Below, piece by piece: positions 1 through 8,669 of a stretch of DNA of 64,000 nt (position 1 is the stretch's first letter; every line of letters begins with the position of its first letter). Source of the DNA: Candidatus Nitrosotalea sinensis (lineage in GTDB: Archaea; Thermoproteota; Nitrososphaeria; Nitrososphaerales; Nitrosopumilaceae); assembly GCF_900143675.1 (NCBI RefSeq), contig NZ_FRFC01000003.1, forward strand, positions 1-64,000. Direction: 5' to 3'. Below the pieces are notes generated by a model that saw nothing but the letters and a program-made list of their open reading frames with translations, had not been told where the DNA came from and did not search any database. Position numbers and translations under genes: made by a program.

Positions 1-72
1 TTGACGGTATTGTCATTGAGTGTGAGTGAGTCGTGGAGGTTGAGTACTGAGACTTGTGGGTTGACGGTATTG

Positions 73-3000
73 TCATTGAGTGATAGGGAATCGGAGAGTG
101 ATTTTGTGAGTGTATTTTGTACATTGACTGTATTGTCGTTGAGTGTGAGTGAGTCTTGAACATTCTTGACTGGATACGTGGGGGTTGACGGTATTGTCAT
201 TTAGTCCGAGTGAGTCGGAGAGTGGCTTTGTTTGACTGGATACGTGGGGGTTGACGGTATTGTCATTTAGTCCGAGTGAGTCTTGAAGGTTCTTGATAGA
301 TATGTGTACTGCTACAACAGCATTGAGTCCTAGTGAATCTTGTGGTGGTTTATAGTCTGTTTGGAATTGCTTTATTGCGTTGTTATTAGAGTCTGCTACA
401 TAGACATAGTTGTTGCTGTCTACTGCAACACTGATTGGGCCGTCAAGACTATTGGTGAGTGTTTGAATATAGTTTCCATTTTTATCAAACTTTTGTACTC
501 TATCATTTTGTACATCTGCAACATACACGTTGTTGAATATTTTATCAATTGCAATGCCTGTTGGACTGTTAAATTGTGTGTTTCCATTACCTGTAGATCC
601 AAATGAACTCTTGTATGTTGCACTTGAATCAAAGATCTCAACTCTGTCATTTCCGGCATCTGTAACATAGACATACCCTGTACCGTTTACTGCAACTCCC
701 ATCGGTCCCAGGAATTGCCCAGTACCAGTACCACTAGAGCCAAATGTTCTGAGATAATTTCCATGAGTGTCAAATTCTTGTACCCTATCATTTCCTGTAT
801 CTGCAACATAGATGTTATTGGATGAGTCTATTGCAATTCCTGTTGGAGATGAAAATTGGTTATTTCCATTTCCACTTACACCCGTACCAATATTTCCAAC
901 AACAGTCCAAGCAGAATTGTATATGTCGATTTGGTTTGTGTTAGTATTTACTGCATAGGTATACCCTGTGCTGTTTACTGCAACTCCAAAGTAACTAAGA
1001 CCGGTAGAATTATGCTGTAGTACACCATTTGAATTTGATATTGCTACATAACCATTGTTGCTATAGATGAAATCATTAGAACTATCAAATGTTATGCTGA
1101 GTGGAATATTAGCAGAGATTGGACTAGACATGGCTGCATTGTTATTTGCATATGCAACAGAATCTCCAAACTGGAACATTAGGTGATGTTTACCAAAGGT
1201 TATCACATGAGATGTTTCATATCCGGTTTGATTGCTAGAATAGTTATGGTAAATAATGGAATTGCCCTGTCTTGTTACATTAAGCCCAGTTGTACCATTA
1301 TTCAAGAGTAGGAATTGTAGGTCTGCAGGAGTTGCATTTCCAAATTGTGTTCCATTAATTCCAGTAATGTTTAGATCTGCAGTACCAGTAGTGGTAAAGT
1401 ATACAGTCCAGTTTCCTCCCTGTATTGGGTATGACTGGACGTTTATGACATTGATTTGTGCCTGTATCTCGAAATCTTGTGCGGATAATTTTGGCACAGT
1501 CCATTGCATCTGGTCTGCTATACCGTTGCCATTAGTATCTACTAGCTTTACGTTAAATCTAGGATCGTGTGTGACATCTGTCTTGGAACCATTAATCAAC
1601 CAGTATAGCTTGAATGGTACTCCTTTCTTTACAAGATCCTCAGAGATATTTGAGAATGAGGTTACGTTGGTATAGTGCAAGGTAGAATTGTGTTCAACAG
1701 TGACCAATTTATCAAACGTCGACTTTGTTGAGACATCTTTTTCTACTGTATATGGGGCCGGAGTTGTAAATTGGATGTTATATTTTTGTGCGGTGTCATT
1801 GACCAGAATTAGTTTTGTAGGTTTGTTTTTCTGTACAGAGCCAGGAAGGTCACTTAGAGATGCTATTGGAGTGGTGTCATTGTTTATAGTAACAGACTTG
1901 GTTGCAGAGTCCATTTGAGTATTATTTGTATCATTAACAAATTCTAGTTTAGATGCCTTTACCTTTTTGATATCAGTATTATTTGAGATGCCAGCAAGGC
2001 CTGATAAAGGCGCATTTGTCTGTGATAAAGTGGCATTAGACGAATATACAGTGGATACATGTGTACTGTTGATTGCTTCTATTTTTGTAATCTTGGCATC
2101 TTGTGGAAGTTCTACTGCTACTTTGTCAGTTTGATTGGATAAAGTCACATTTTGAGTCCAAGTTACTGGTTTATTGATCTGGATTGGAGCATGCTTCAAC
2201 GTAAGATCAGTAACAATTGTTGTGTTGTCAAGGGTAGAGTTGGTTGGAAGCAAGGGTTGTGTTGCATTAGAGTATTGGAATGACATGGTAGAGTTGGAAT
2301 ATTGGAATGATATGGTGGAATTGGTTGTTTTCTGCCCAAGTGATACAGCATTTAGGTTGAGAGGATTGTTATTGACAGAACCAAGGTGTGCGATTTGTTC
2401 CTGACTTAGTAATGAATCATATAGTTTGACGCTCTGAATTGAACCTGAGAATTCATTTGTAGAGTGTCCTCTTAGGGTATTAAGATAGGCACCAATGATT
2501 ACATCTGCATTGGAAGATAGGTTATCTACAGTCTTTGTTTCCAGTTTTCCATTTATGGCAATATAAGGCACTCCTGAAATATGTGCAGTGGATTGTAATG
2601 TGCCATTTACATAGATGCTGATAGAGGTACCGTTGAATGTTGCTGCAATATTAGTCCAGTTCTCGCCAATTGGAAGTGTAGAGTTTACGGTATTCCACTT
2701 TACACCATCAAAGATAGAAAATATGGCTATTTTTTGTGGTGGGAGCACATTATTTATTGCAAGTATAAACTGATTCTCTTTACTTACTATGGTAAATTGT
2801 GGAGATCCCTGGCTATAATCTGGCTTTACCCATGATGATATGGTAAAGTTGGACAGGTTTCTTGTGGAATTGACATTCTCAGATAGATAGCCTGTTCCAG
2901 TTAGTTTCAAAGATACAATTCCAGTATCGTTTCGTATTTTTGCATATCCTGTAGTTGTAGAGTTTTGTGCACCCAAGTTAAATTGCCATGATTTTGTTGC

Positions 3001-4104
3001 ATTTGGAAGAGATGGTGTTCCTGTTGTTTGGTTTACAGATTTGGTAGGATTGGTTGCAACAGGTTGAGTGGAATTAGAGTATTGGAATGATGGTAGTAGA
3101 TGAGTTGCATTAGAATACTGGAATGAAGGTGAGACAGTGGAATTAGAGTATTGGAATGATGGTAGTAGATGAGTTGCATTAGAATACTGGAATGAAGGTG
3201 AGACAGTGGAATTAGAGTATTGGAATGATGGTAGTAGATGAGTTGCATTAGAATACTGGAATGAAGGTGAGACAGTGGAATTGGTTTCTTCCGCATATAC
3301 AGTTCCCAGGAATATGGGAGATATTGACAAAGGAGTAACCACAATTGAGGAGATAATAATTACAACAAAGCAAAATGAAAGAATTTGCTTGATTTGTGGT
3401 GTTCGGAATTTGTTTCCTTCAGAGCGTAGTAAAATATATCCTGAAAGAGGAATTAGTAAAATCAAGATGGTCGGATTTTTAGGATCGCTTGTTACATGAG
3501 CAAATTTTATAATTTCATTTGCAGATGAGCTAGAAAATACACTAAGATCATTTTCAAGAGTTACAAAAGAATTTGAAATAATTGTATAGGAATTATGTAG
3601 TATGGAGATGTTCTGGATACCATAAAACTGGCCAACATATTTGGTATCAAATCCAAATAGACTAGTTGTTGATTGTGATCCTAACCAAGAAATATTTTGT
3701 AGATCATTGGATATCTTTTGATTCTTTAATCGTTTAGATCCTAATCTATCAGTGATCATTTTTTCATTAAGGTTTTGTTTTGCAATGGTCAATACAATTT
3801 TTGAATTATTATTTTCAACAAGTCCAATATTTTCAGATAGACTTACAATATGATTATTGATTGTAGGCGGTTGATTTGATGGATTATTTTGTTTTCCATG
3901 ATTTTCTGACATTCCAATATTTTCAGACAATGATATCTGGTAACTTTTTGACACATGTTGTTCAGATGATTGCATAGAAATAGAATTTCCAAATGGAATT
4001 TGTTTTGAGTTATCAGAGCCAACTACATTATCTGCACTTGCAGCTGACAGCGATGAAATTACAAGTAAGAAAATAACAAAGAGAGAAATTATTTTTAGTT
4101 GCAA
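73..4104 (-). CDS. giant secreted LamG/NHL-repeat surface protein (3' end frameshifted)
   Basis: Secreted or surface-attached protein of about 1343 residues. I place the start at the TTG at 4104, not the ATG at 4146, because a strong Shine-Dalgarno AAGGAGGA (4111-4118) sits six bases upstream and the product then opens directly with a signal peptide (residues 1 to about 25). Two more hydrophobic stretches lie near residues 210-225 and 240-270. Then follow three SFQYSN-type tandem repeats, a LamG/concanavalin-like domain (about 370-570), a long Thr/Asn-rich beta region, and at least four NHL blades (about 1030-1280, motif IYVADTGNDRVQ). The C-terminus is a chain of DSLGLNDNTVN repeats. The reading frame breaks near base 170; the repeat continues in another frame to base 1, so the original gene extends beyond the window. 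Probably an adhesin or sheath protein; the exact role is unknown. Confidence 0.85.
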   Translation of the reverse strand: MQLKIISLFVIFLLVISSLSAASADNVVGSDNSKQIPFGNSISMQSSEQHVSKSYQISLSENIGMSENHGKQNNPSNQPPTINNHIVSLSENIGLVENNNSKIVLTIAKQNLNEKMITDRLGSKRLKNQKISNDLQNISWLGSQSTTSLFGFDTKYVGQFYGIQNISILHNSYTIISNSFVTLENDLSVFSSSSANEIIKFAHVTSDPKNPTILILLIPLSGYILLRSEGNKFRTPQIKQILSFCFVVIIISSIVVTPLSISPIFLGTVYAEETNSTVSPSFQYSNATHLLPSFQYSNSTVSPSFQYSNATHLLPSFQYSNSTVSPSFQYSNATHLLPSFQYSNSTQPVATNPTKSVNQTTGTPSLPNATKSWQFNLGAQNSTTTGYAKIRNDTGIVSLKLTGTGYLSENVNSTRNLSNFTISSWVKPDYSQGSPQFTIVSKENQFILAINNVLPPQKIAIFSIFDGVKWNTVNSTLPIGENWTNIAATFNGTSISIYVNGTLQSTAHISGVPYIAINGKLETKTVDNLSSNADVIIGAYLNTLRGHSTNEFSGSIQSVKLYDSLLSQEQIAHLGSVNNNPLNLNAVSLGQKTTNSTISFQYSNSTMSFQYSNATQPLLPTNSTLDNTTIVTDLTLKHAPIQINKPVTWTQNVTLSNQTDKVAVELPQDAKITKIEAINSTHVSTVYSSNATLSQTNAPLSGLAGISNNTDIKKVKASKLEFVNDTNNTQMDSATKSVTINNDTTPIASLSDLPGSVQKNKPTKLILVNDTAQKYNIQFTTPAPYTVEKDVSTKSTFDKLVTVEHNSTLHYTNVTSFSNISEDLVKKGVPFKLYWLINGSKTDVTHDPRFNVKLVDTNGNGIADQMQWTVPKLSAQDFEIQAQINVINVQSYPIQGGNWTVYFTTTGTADLNITGINGTQFGNATPADLQFLLLNNGTTGLNVTRQGNSIIYHNYSSNQTGYETSHVITFGKHHLMFQFGDSVAYANNNAAMSSPISANIPLSITFDSSNDFIYSNNGYVAISNSNGVLQHNSTGLSYFGVAVNSTGYTYAVNTNTNQIDIYNSAWTVVGNIGTGVSGNGNNQFSSPTGIAIDSSNNIYVADTGNDRVQEFDTHGNYLRTFGSSGTGTGQFLGPMGVAVNGTGYVYVTDAGNDRVEIFDSSATYKSSFGSTGNGNTQFNSPTGIAIDKIFNNVYVADVQNDRVQKFDKNGNYIQTLTNSLDGPISVAVDSNNYVYVADSNNNAIKQFQTDYKPPQDSLGLNAVVAVHISIKNLQDSLGLNDNTVNPHVSSQTKPLSDSLGLNDNTVNPHVSSQECSRLTHTQRQYSQCTKYTHKITLRFPITQ
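160..190 (-). other. frameshift inside the C-terminal repeats of the giant surface protein
   Basis: Upstream of this point the minus-strand frame reads HVSSQ followed by an unrelated tail ending at a stop at 73. Dropping one base around 170-173 gives HVSVKNVQDSLTLNDNTVN, which matches the upstream copy HISIKNLQDSLGLN, and the frame then stays open to base 1 with three more DSL(T/S)LNDNTV units. So a single-base insertion, real or from assembly, truncates the protein. Confidence 0.75.
166..283. repeat. 66-bp period direct duplication in the surface-protein 3' region
   Basis: A 51-base segment starting at 166 (TTGACTGGATACGTGGGGG...) recurs exactly starting at 232. The 66-base period is 22 codons, so the duplication itself keeps frame. 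Each copy carries a G5 run. Exact identity implies recent duplication or gene conversion. Confidence 0.85.
3068..3274. repeat. three tandem 69-bp repeats (SFQYSN repeats)
   Basis: Three head-to-tail 69-base units start at 3068, 3137 and 3206, and a fourth begins to match at 3275. Each encodes 23 residues containing two SFQYSN(A/S)T motifs on the minus strand. Two further partial SFQYSN motifs lie around 2265-2320. Confidence 0.92.
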
Positions 4105-4291
4105 GGTAGTTCCTCCTTGTGTTTTATTGAATTGGTAAAACTGCATTCATTCCTAGTTAGAATTACAGTGGCTGTGTAAAATGACGGTAGACCTGTAGAA
4201 TCTACAATTACCATTGGAGGTACTAGTATACTAGAAGTGAGTATCCTACCAATCATAATTTATTTAAATTTGCATTAACATTAAGAGGGGT

Positions 4292-4326
4292 GGAAATAAC
4301 GCTGGGATCTACATTCCAACTTGGAA
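4292..4326 (-). promoter_or_regulatory. shared secretome promoter element, copy for the giant surface protein
   Basis: On the minus strand: TTCCAAGTTGGAA(T), 16 bases, TTTCC, four bases, then an A/T-rich TATA-like stretch. The same layout precedes the genes starting at 8539, 11483 and 12365. Here the element lies 188-222 bases upstream of the TTG start, which implies a leader of about 150 bases carrying the strong Shine-Dalgarno at 4111-4118. Confidence 0.55.
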
Positions 4327-5778
4327 AAACGGGTTTTAGCCCAGTCCATTCTGGAATAGCTAAATTTTGTCAAAAAATGAGTTTTTTGATTACAAAATCA
4401 TTTACGGATCGCGATTTCACAATAGTACATGATTTGATGTCAGTTTTTCTCAGTTTCAGCAAAATATGAAAAATCAAAATGCATCAATAATCCATGCAGA
4501 TGAAATAACTTATTGAAAAATTATTTGTATCATGTAAATTAAAAGATATTCAAATGTTCTATTACTAGAGAAAGCATATTAGAGAATAATACAAATTTAT
4601 TAATGACACCAATGCAATATTTTCCGGTACAATCATAAAATAATATTGATATAAAATTTTATGATAACATAGTTTTCATAAATTAATTAGTTATATTAGT
4701 AAAAATGCCATTTTAAATATTTTAGAGCAACAATCGAATTTAAAAAATAATAATACTATTGGAAATAACAGGCTAAAGACTAATACAATAAGAATTTCTT
4801 TAGGAAAATTTTTATCAAATGAATTTATATAAAAAAAATATAGATACCCTCATTTGTTGTATGAAGACATATCAAACATTGATTTCATTTACAACATATT
4901 TCATCTACTTTTTATTTACTAATACAAATAAGATGTAATGAAATTAAAATAGCAGTGTAGTGATGTTTGAATGATTATCATATATGTATATGTTATATCC
5001 GATACATCCAATATTGAACTGAATTATTTGAATAAAGAAATACTATATTCAAATTAAAAAATCAGATATTGATTATTCTAATTCAAAATGCAATTCAAGA
5101 AAAATATGAATTTCAAATCACAAAACAAGATTAGTATGAAATTGTTAAATTAGAAAAATATTTAGAGTATCATAAGAGAATAAACCGTAAGTTATCATTT
5201 GTAAGAAAATTATTATCATTTACATATGAATAATACAAAGAATATGTCTTTGCAAGTAGATTATAACTAAAGTAGACATAAAACCTCACACAAATTAATT
5301 CATAGTAAAAATAGATTAGAATGACATGATTTCATTGTACTAGAAATACCCATGAGAGTATTATAATTTAGATTTGTGAGCAATGATACATTGTCTAAGT
5401 AAGATTAGACAAAAATTTTGTACAAATGTTTGAGAGTATCCCTACGTAAATCACATAATTCACTGAGAAATACAATCAATTGTAAATGACATAATTATAG
5501 AGAAGGTTATTTTCTGGAATTGAAAATTTATAAATTTCTTAATTTACTTTGTACACAAATTTTTACACTCTAAACATGAAATAAAATCTTCAATTTGAAG
5601 AAATTGTGTTTATTTTTCATGTGAAAAAATAACAATAAAGTACTAGCTCCTATAGTCCTTGCAGAAGAATAATCTGATATACACATTGGCTTTACATGGA
5701 AAGTAACTAACAATTGTTTTACCTAGATTGCATAGAATCATTAAGACATCTTAATTTATCAGTGATAAAGACAGTTCT
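4327..5778. other. A+T-rich gene desert
   Basis: About 1.45 kb with no credible coding region on either strand and very high A+T content. I see no tRNA, no clear inverted repeat of an insertion sequence, and no direct-repeat array. The right end must hold the promoter of the gene at 5779. A 25-codon ATG frame at 4861-4938 follows a TATA-like TTTATATAAA at 4823-4832 but has no other support. Confidence 0.6.
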
Positions 5779-6342
5779 TTGTTGAATTTCAAGATAATTA
5801 CAATAATTATTGGGGTTGCAATTATAATATCTGCTCTAGTAATATTAGGGCCTATTACTAAACCTGCTACAGACAGTAATGACCAGTACATAACTAAAGG
5901 TAGCATAAGTCATTCTGCTGTAAATTTTACGTTACCTGCCAATTACACATCAATTCAGCTTCTTGATTATTGCTCACAGAGTCAATCTCTAGTATATGAT
6001 GATAATTGTTTACGTGGTCTATGGGATGTTAATGATGAATGTAAAAATGGCAATTTCTCATCAACAAATTCCGTATGCCAAGACCCAAGACTTGGACAAT
6101 TTGAAGATAAGGTAAATGCATACATGAAAGAACTAGATAATTCGTTGACAAAGATGGTCAATTCATGCATTAATGTGACATCGGACAATGATATCCATTC
6201 TTGCTCAGATAACATGGAGAGAATAAAAAATGATTGTTCAGATCCAAGATTGTTTTCCATGTGGTCAGTATGCACTGATCCTAAGATAGATCAATTTAAT
6301 GAAAAATTCAAAGAAACCCTATCAAAGACTAATTCTCAATAA
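5779..6342 (+). CDS. small Cys-rich secreted or membrane-anchored protein
   Basis: 187 residues, not assignable to a known family. Residues 4-25 form one hydrophobic segment (signal anchor), followed by an extracellular part with about eight cysteines in a loosely repeated pattern: a WDVNDEC block and a MWSVCTDP block, each ending in D-P-(R/K) followed by a QF-E-K helix. This suggests two copies of a disulfide-stabilised helical unit. The start is a TTG at 5779 (a second TTG follows immediately); no clear Shine-Dalgarno is visible, so the transcript may be leaderless. It stands alone between A+T-rich spacers next to the surface-protein cluster. Confidence 0.65.
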   Translation: MLNFKIITIIIGVAIIISALVILGPITKPATDSNDQYITKGSISHSAVNFTLPANYTSIQLLDYCSQSQSLVYDDNCLRGLWDVNDECKNGNFSSTNSVCQDPRLGQFEDKVNAYMKELDNSLTKMVNSCINVTSDNDIHSCSDNMERIKNDCSDPRLFSMWSVCTDPKIDQFNEKFKETLSKTNSQ

Positions 6343-6652
6343 TTTTAATGAATGTAGTATTGATTCAGCACTAATTGTACAAATTCTGCAGCCATTTCAA
6401 ACTAAATCATTCTAGTTATTCTATAACAGCCATGTGTACCACATGTGGATAGTTGTGATGAATCTGATCATATAATACAATATCATATGATTAACTTTGA
6501 ATAATTTCTACAAAATCAATTGCTTAGATTATTTTCAACATGCGAAATTAAATGACTAGGCAAAATTTCATCAGAATTAAAAGAACTAATCTAATAGTTT
6601 AACAAATGAATTATTTGTTAACTTGTTTGTTATATCAAAGCGTAAAAATTAT
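6343..6652. other. 310-base spacer with one small hairpin
   Basis: No gene is seen. A perfect 6-bp inverted repeat, CATGTG-TAC-CACATG, lies at 6431-6445, about 90 bases after the upstream stop, and could act in transcript end formation. The rest is A+T-rich. Confidence 0.45.
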
Positions 6653-8539
6653 TTATCCTTTTATTCTAACTAACAACTCGTAAACTGATGTTGCAGCACT
6701 ATTTATTGTCGGACTAGTTCCATACGTTGATGGGAGTGCATTAGTACAGCAGGTATATGTTGCAGTATATCCAGTAGCAGTTTCAACAGCACCCATTGTA
6801 CTAACCATTCCAAGAATATTGGGTATTGCAGCAACCGGTATCGCCCTTAGTGTAGGTAATGTAGCTTTGCATGAAATTGCCAACCAATACATATTTCCAC
6901 CATATAGTGTAATAGGTGAACCAAAGGTGGTTGTTTTGACGCCTGTTGCTGTTGTAGCAACTGAACCTGAGTCACTACCACTTACCAAGAATTCAGGTTG
7001 TTGATTTCCATTGTCAGTATAGATTCCTTGTCTACATGCAGATGTTGCTCCAGAGGTAGTAACTTCAAATTGTTCTGCATCAATTGTAATTGTTTTTGGT
7101 ACTACGAATGGATAAGCATTAAGAGTAGCTACTCCTGCCAAGGTAGTTGCAGTATAAGTCATTGTACCTGCACCATACCAACGATTCATTGTAGAACCGC
7201 TTGTTCTAAACGAATTAATGTCATCACTTGTACGATCTATTCTTAGCCAATTACTACCGTCAGATTGTATTGTCATCGTACCGCCGTTATTAAAAATACT
7301 CAGTGTAGCATTTCCACCTATTGTTTGTGAGTTAGATGGAACAATCGTCAACACATTACCTGATGTATCGTCCTTTTTAATCCAATAAATTTTTCCTTTC
7401 AGTGTTGTCGCATCAGGCAAATTGAGTATTGTAGGATTTGTGCTTGTTGTGTTAACGTCTATGACATCATCAGTTGTTGCTGCAGTATATCCACTAGTAG
7501 TTTTTTTAATAGTTCCAGTACTAAGTCCTTTTACAAACAATGTATTAGTAAAATTATTATTTTGCGTAAAGGTTTGAGCCAAACCCAAGGTAGCAAGTGT
7601 ATCAGTTCCAGTAGTTACTGGCAGGTTCAGGGTACGGTTTGCTGTTACTGCACCGCCTGCTAGAGTAGTTGCAAAGGTATTGGCAGGATTTCTAACTATG
7701 ATTCCAGTATTGCCAAACTTGTCAGTTGTACTTGAACCAAAGTCTTGATTACTAGTCCAGATTTGGGCCAATCCCAGGGTGGCAAGTGTATCAGTTCCAG
7801 TAGTTACTGGCAGGTTCAGGGTACGGTTTGCTGTTACTGCACCGCCTGCTATTGTTGTTGCAAAGGTATTGGCAGGGTTTCTAACTATGATTCCAGTATT
7901 GCCAAAATAATCTGTCTGACCTGAACCAAAGTCTAATCCCTTCTGGAATGTCTGTCTACCGTTGTTTCCCGTTGTTGTAACTACGTTAGGGCCAATATCA
8001 ATAGTATGCTGACCTGTACCTTGATTTGTGACAGTTGTATTACCTGTAACTTGATTAAAGAACTGTGCAGCAGTATTATCTGTATTTATTGATGTCACAG
8101 CAGCTGACAAAAATGAGGAACAAGCCCATGTACCAGAAGCTGATTGATATTTTAAGACCTGATTATTGCTACATGTTGCAGTAGTAGAAACTATAGTTTG
8201 AGTGGCACTGTTTACGTCAAAGAACTTGAATGCGTTTACGTTAGCAGCAGTATTAAACCACAGATCACCTGTGGACAGACTACTTGGATTACCGGATATT
8301 CCTGCCAGACTTATTCCAGAAGTACCAGAAGTACTTCCTTGAAATGTTTGCTTTGATCCTGCATTATACGTATTTGCAGTATCTGTAAAAACAGATGTAG
8401 TAGGAAGATCAGATTCAATGAATCGCGATGCCAAGGATATGGCTTTCTTTGGAATTCCTGCAGCATCTGCAGAATATACTACTATAGTAGACAATACTAC
8501 TAACGATACAACCAGTACTGCAAGAGACCCCTTTCTCAC
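6653..8539 (-). CDS. secreted tail-fibre-like repeat protein
   Basis: 628 residues with a signal peptide (about 1-27, basic RK then a hydrophobic core). The start is GTG at 8539, supported by AGGTGA at 8546-8551 on the coding strand. The middle carries two almost identical 63-residue units containing NTGIIVRNPANTF and NRTLNLPVTTGTDTLATL, a pattern I associate with tail-fibre and viral structural proteins. A beta-rich module (TTDDVIDVNTTS to GNATLSI) resembling phage structural proteins follows, then a C-terminal beta domain with two cysteine pairs (ACRQ, CCTN). It is likely extracellular. Its promoter shares the TTCC-N5-GGAA element with the next two genes. Function is unproven; an adhesin or extracellular filament component is an inference. 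Confidence 0.75.
   Translation of the reverse strand: MRKGSLAVLVVSLVVLSTIVVYSADAAGIPKKAISLASRFIESDLPTTSVFTDTANTYNAGSKQTFQGSTSGTSGISLAGISGNPSSLSTGDLWFNTAANVNAFKFFDVNSATQTIVSTTATCSNNQVLKYQSASGTWACSSFLSAAVTSINTDNTAAQFFNQVTGNTTVTNQGTGQHTIDIGPNVVTTTGNNGRQTFQKGLDFGSGQTDYFGNTGIIVRNPANTFATTIAGGAVTANRTLNLPVTTGTDTLATLGLAQIWTSNQDFGSSTTDKFGNTGIIVRNPANTFATTLAGGAVTANRTLNLPVTTGTDTLATLGLAQTFTQNNNFTNTLFVKGLSTGTIKKTTSGYTAATTDDVIDVNTTSTNPTILNLPDATTLKGKIYWIKKDDTSGNVLTIVPSNSQTIGGNATLSIFNNGGTMTIQSDGSNWLRIDRTSDDINSFRTSGSTMNRWYGAGTMTYTATTLAGVATLNAYPFVVPKTITIDAEQFEVTTSGATSACRQGIYTDNGNQQPEFLVSGSDSGSVATTATGVKTTTFGSPITLYGGNMYWLAISCKATLPTLRAIPVAAIPNILGMVSTMGAVETATGYTATYTCCTNALPSTYGTSPTINSAATSVYELLVRIKG
7575..7912. repeat. 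189-bp tandem duplication inside the tail-fibre-like gene
   Basis: The segment at about 7575-7723 recurs at about 7764-7912 with a period of 189 bases (63 codons). The copies differ by only a few substitutions, so the duplication is recent or maintained by conversion. Confidence 0.85.
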
Positions 8540-8575
8540 AACTGTTCACCTAGTAAAGAAACAGATAAAGATTTA

Positions 8576-8611
8576 GGAATTTTCGCATTGATCATAGTTC
8601 CAAAATGGAAG
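8576..8611 (-). promoter_or_regulatory. shared secretome promoter element, copy for the tail-fibre-like gene
   Basis: Minus strand: TTCCATTTTGGAAC, 16 bases, ATTCC, four bases, TCTTTATC. The proximal edge lies 37 bases before the GTG start at 8539. The palindrome and both spacings match those upstream of 11483 and 12365. Confidence 0.65.
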
Positions 8612-8669
8612 TATTAACGGGTGATTGAAATACATTATTGCATGAGGCTACTAGTAATTGTAGACTTTA

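Noticed and set aside
4861-4938. 25-codon ATG frame in the gene desert with a TATA-like element upstream
   Set aside because: Too short and too A+T-rich to tell from chance; composition alone makes TATA-like sequences common here.
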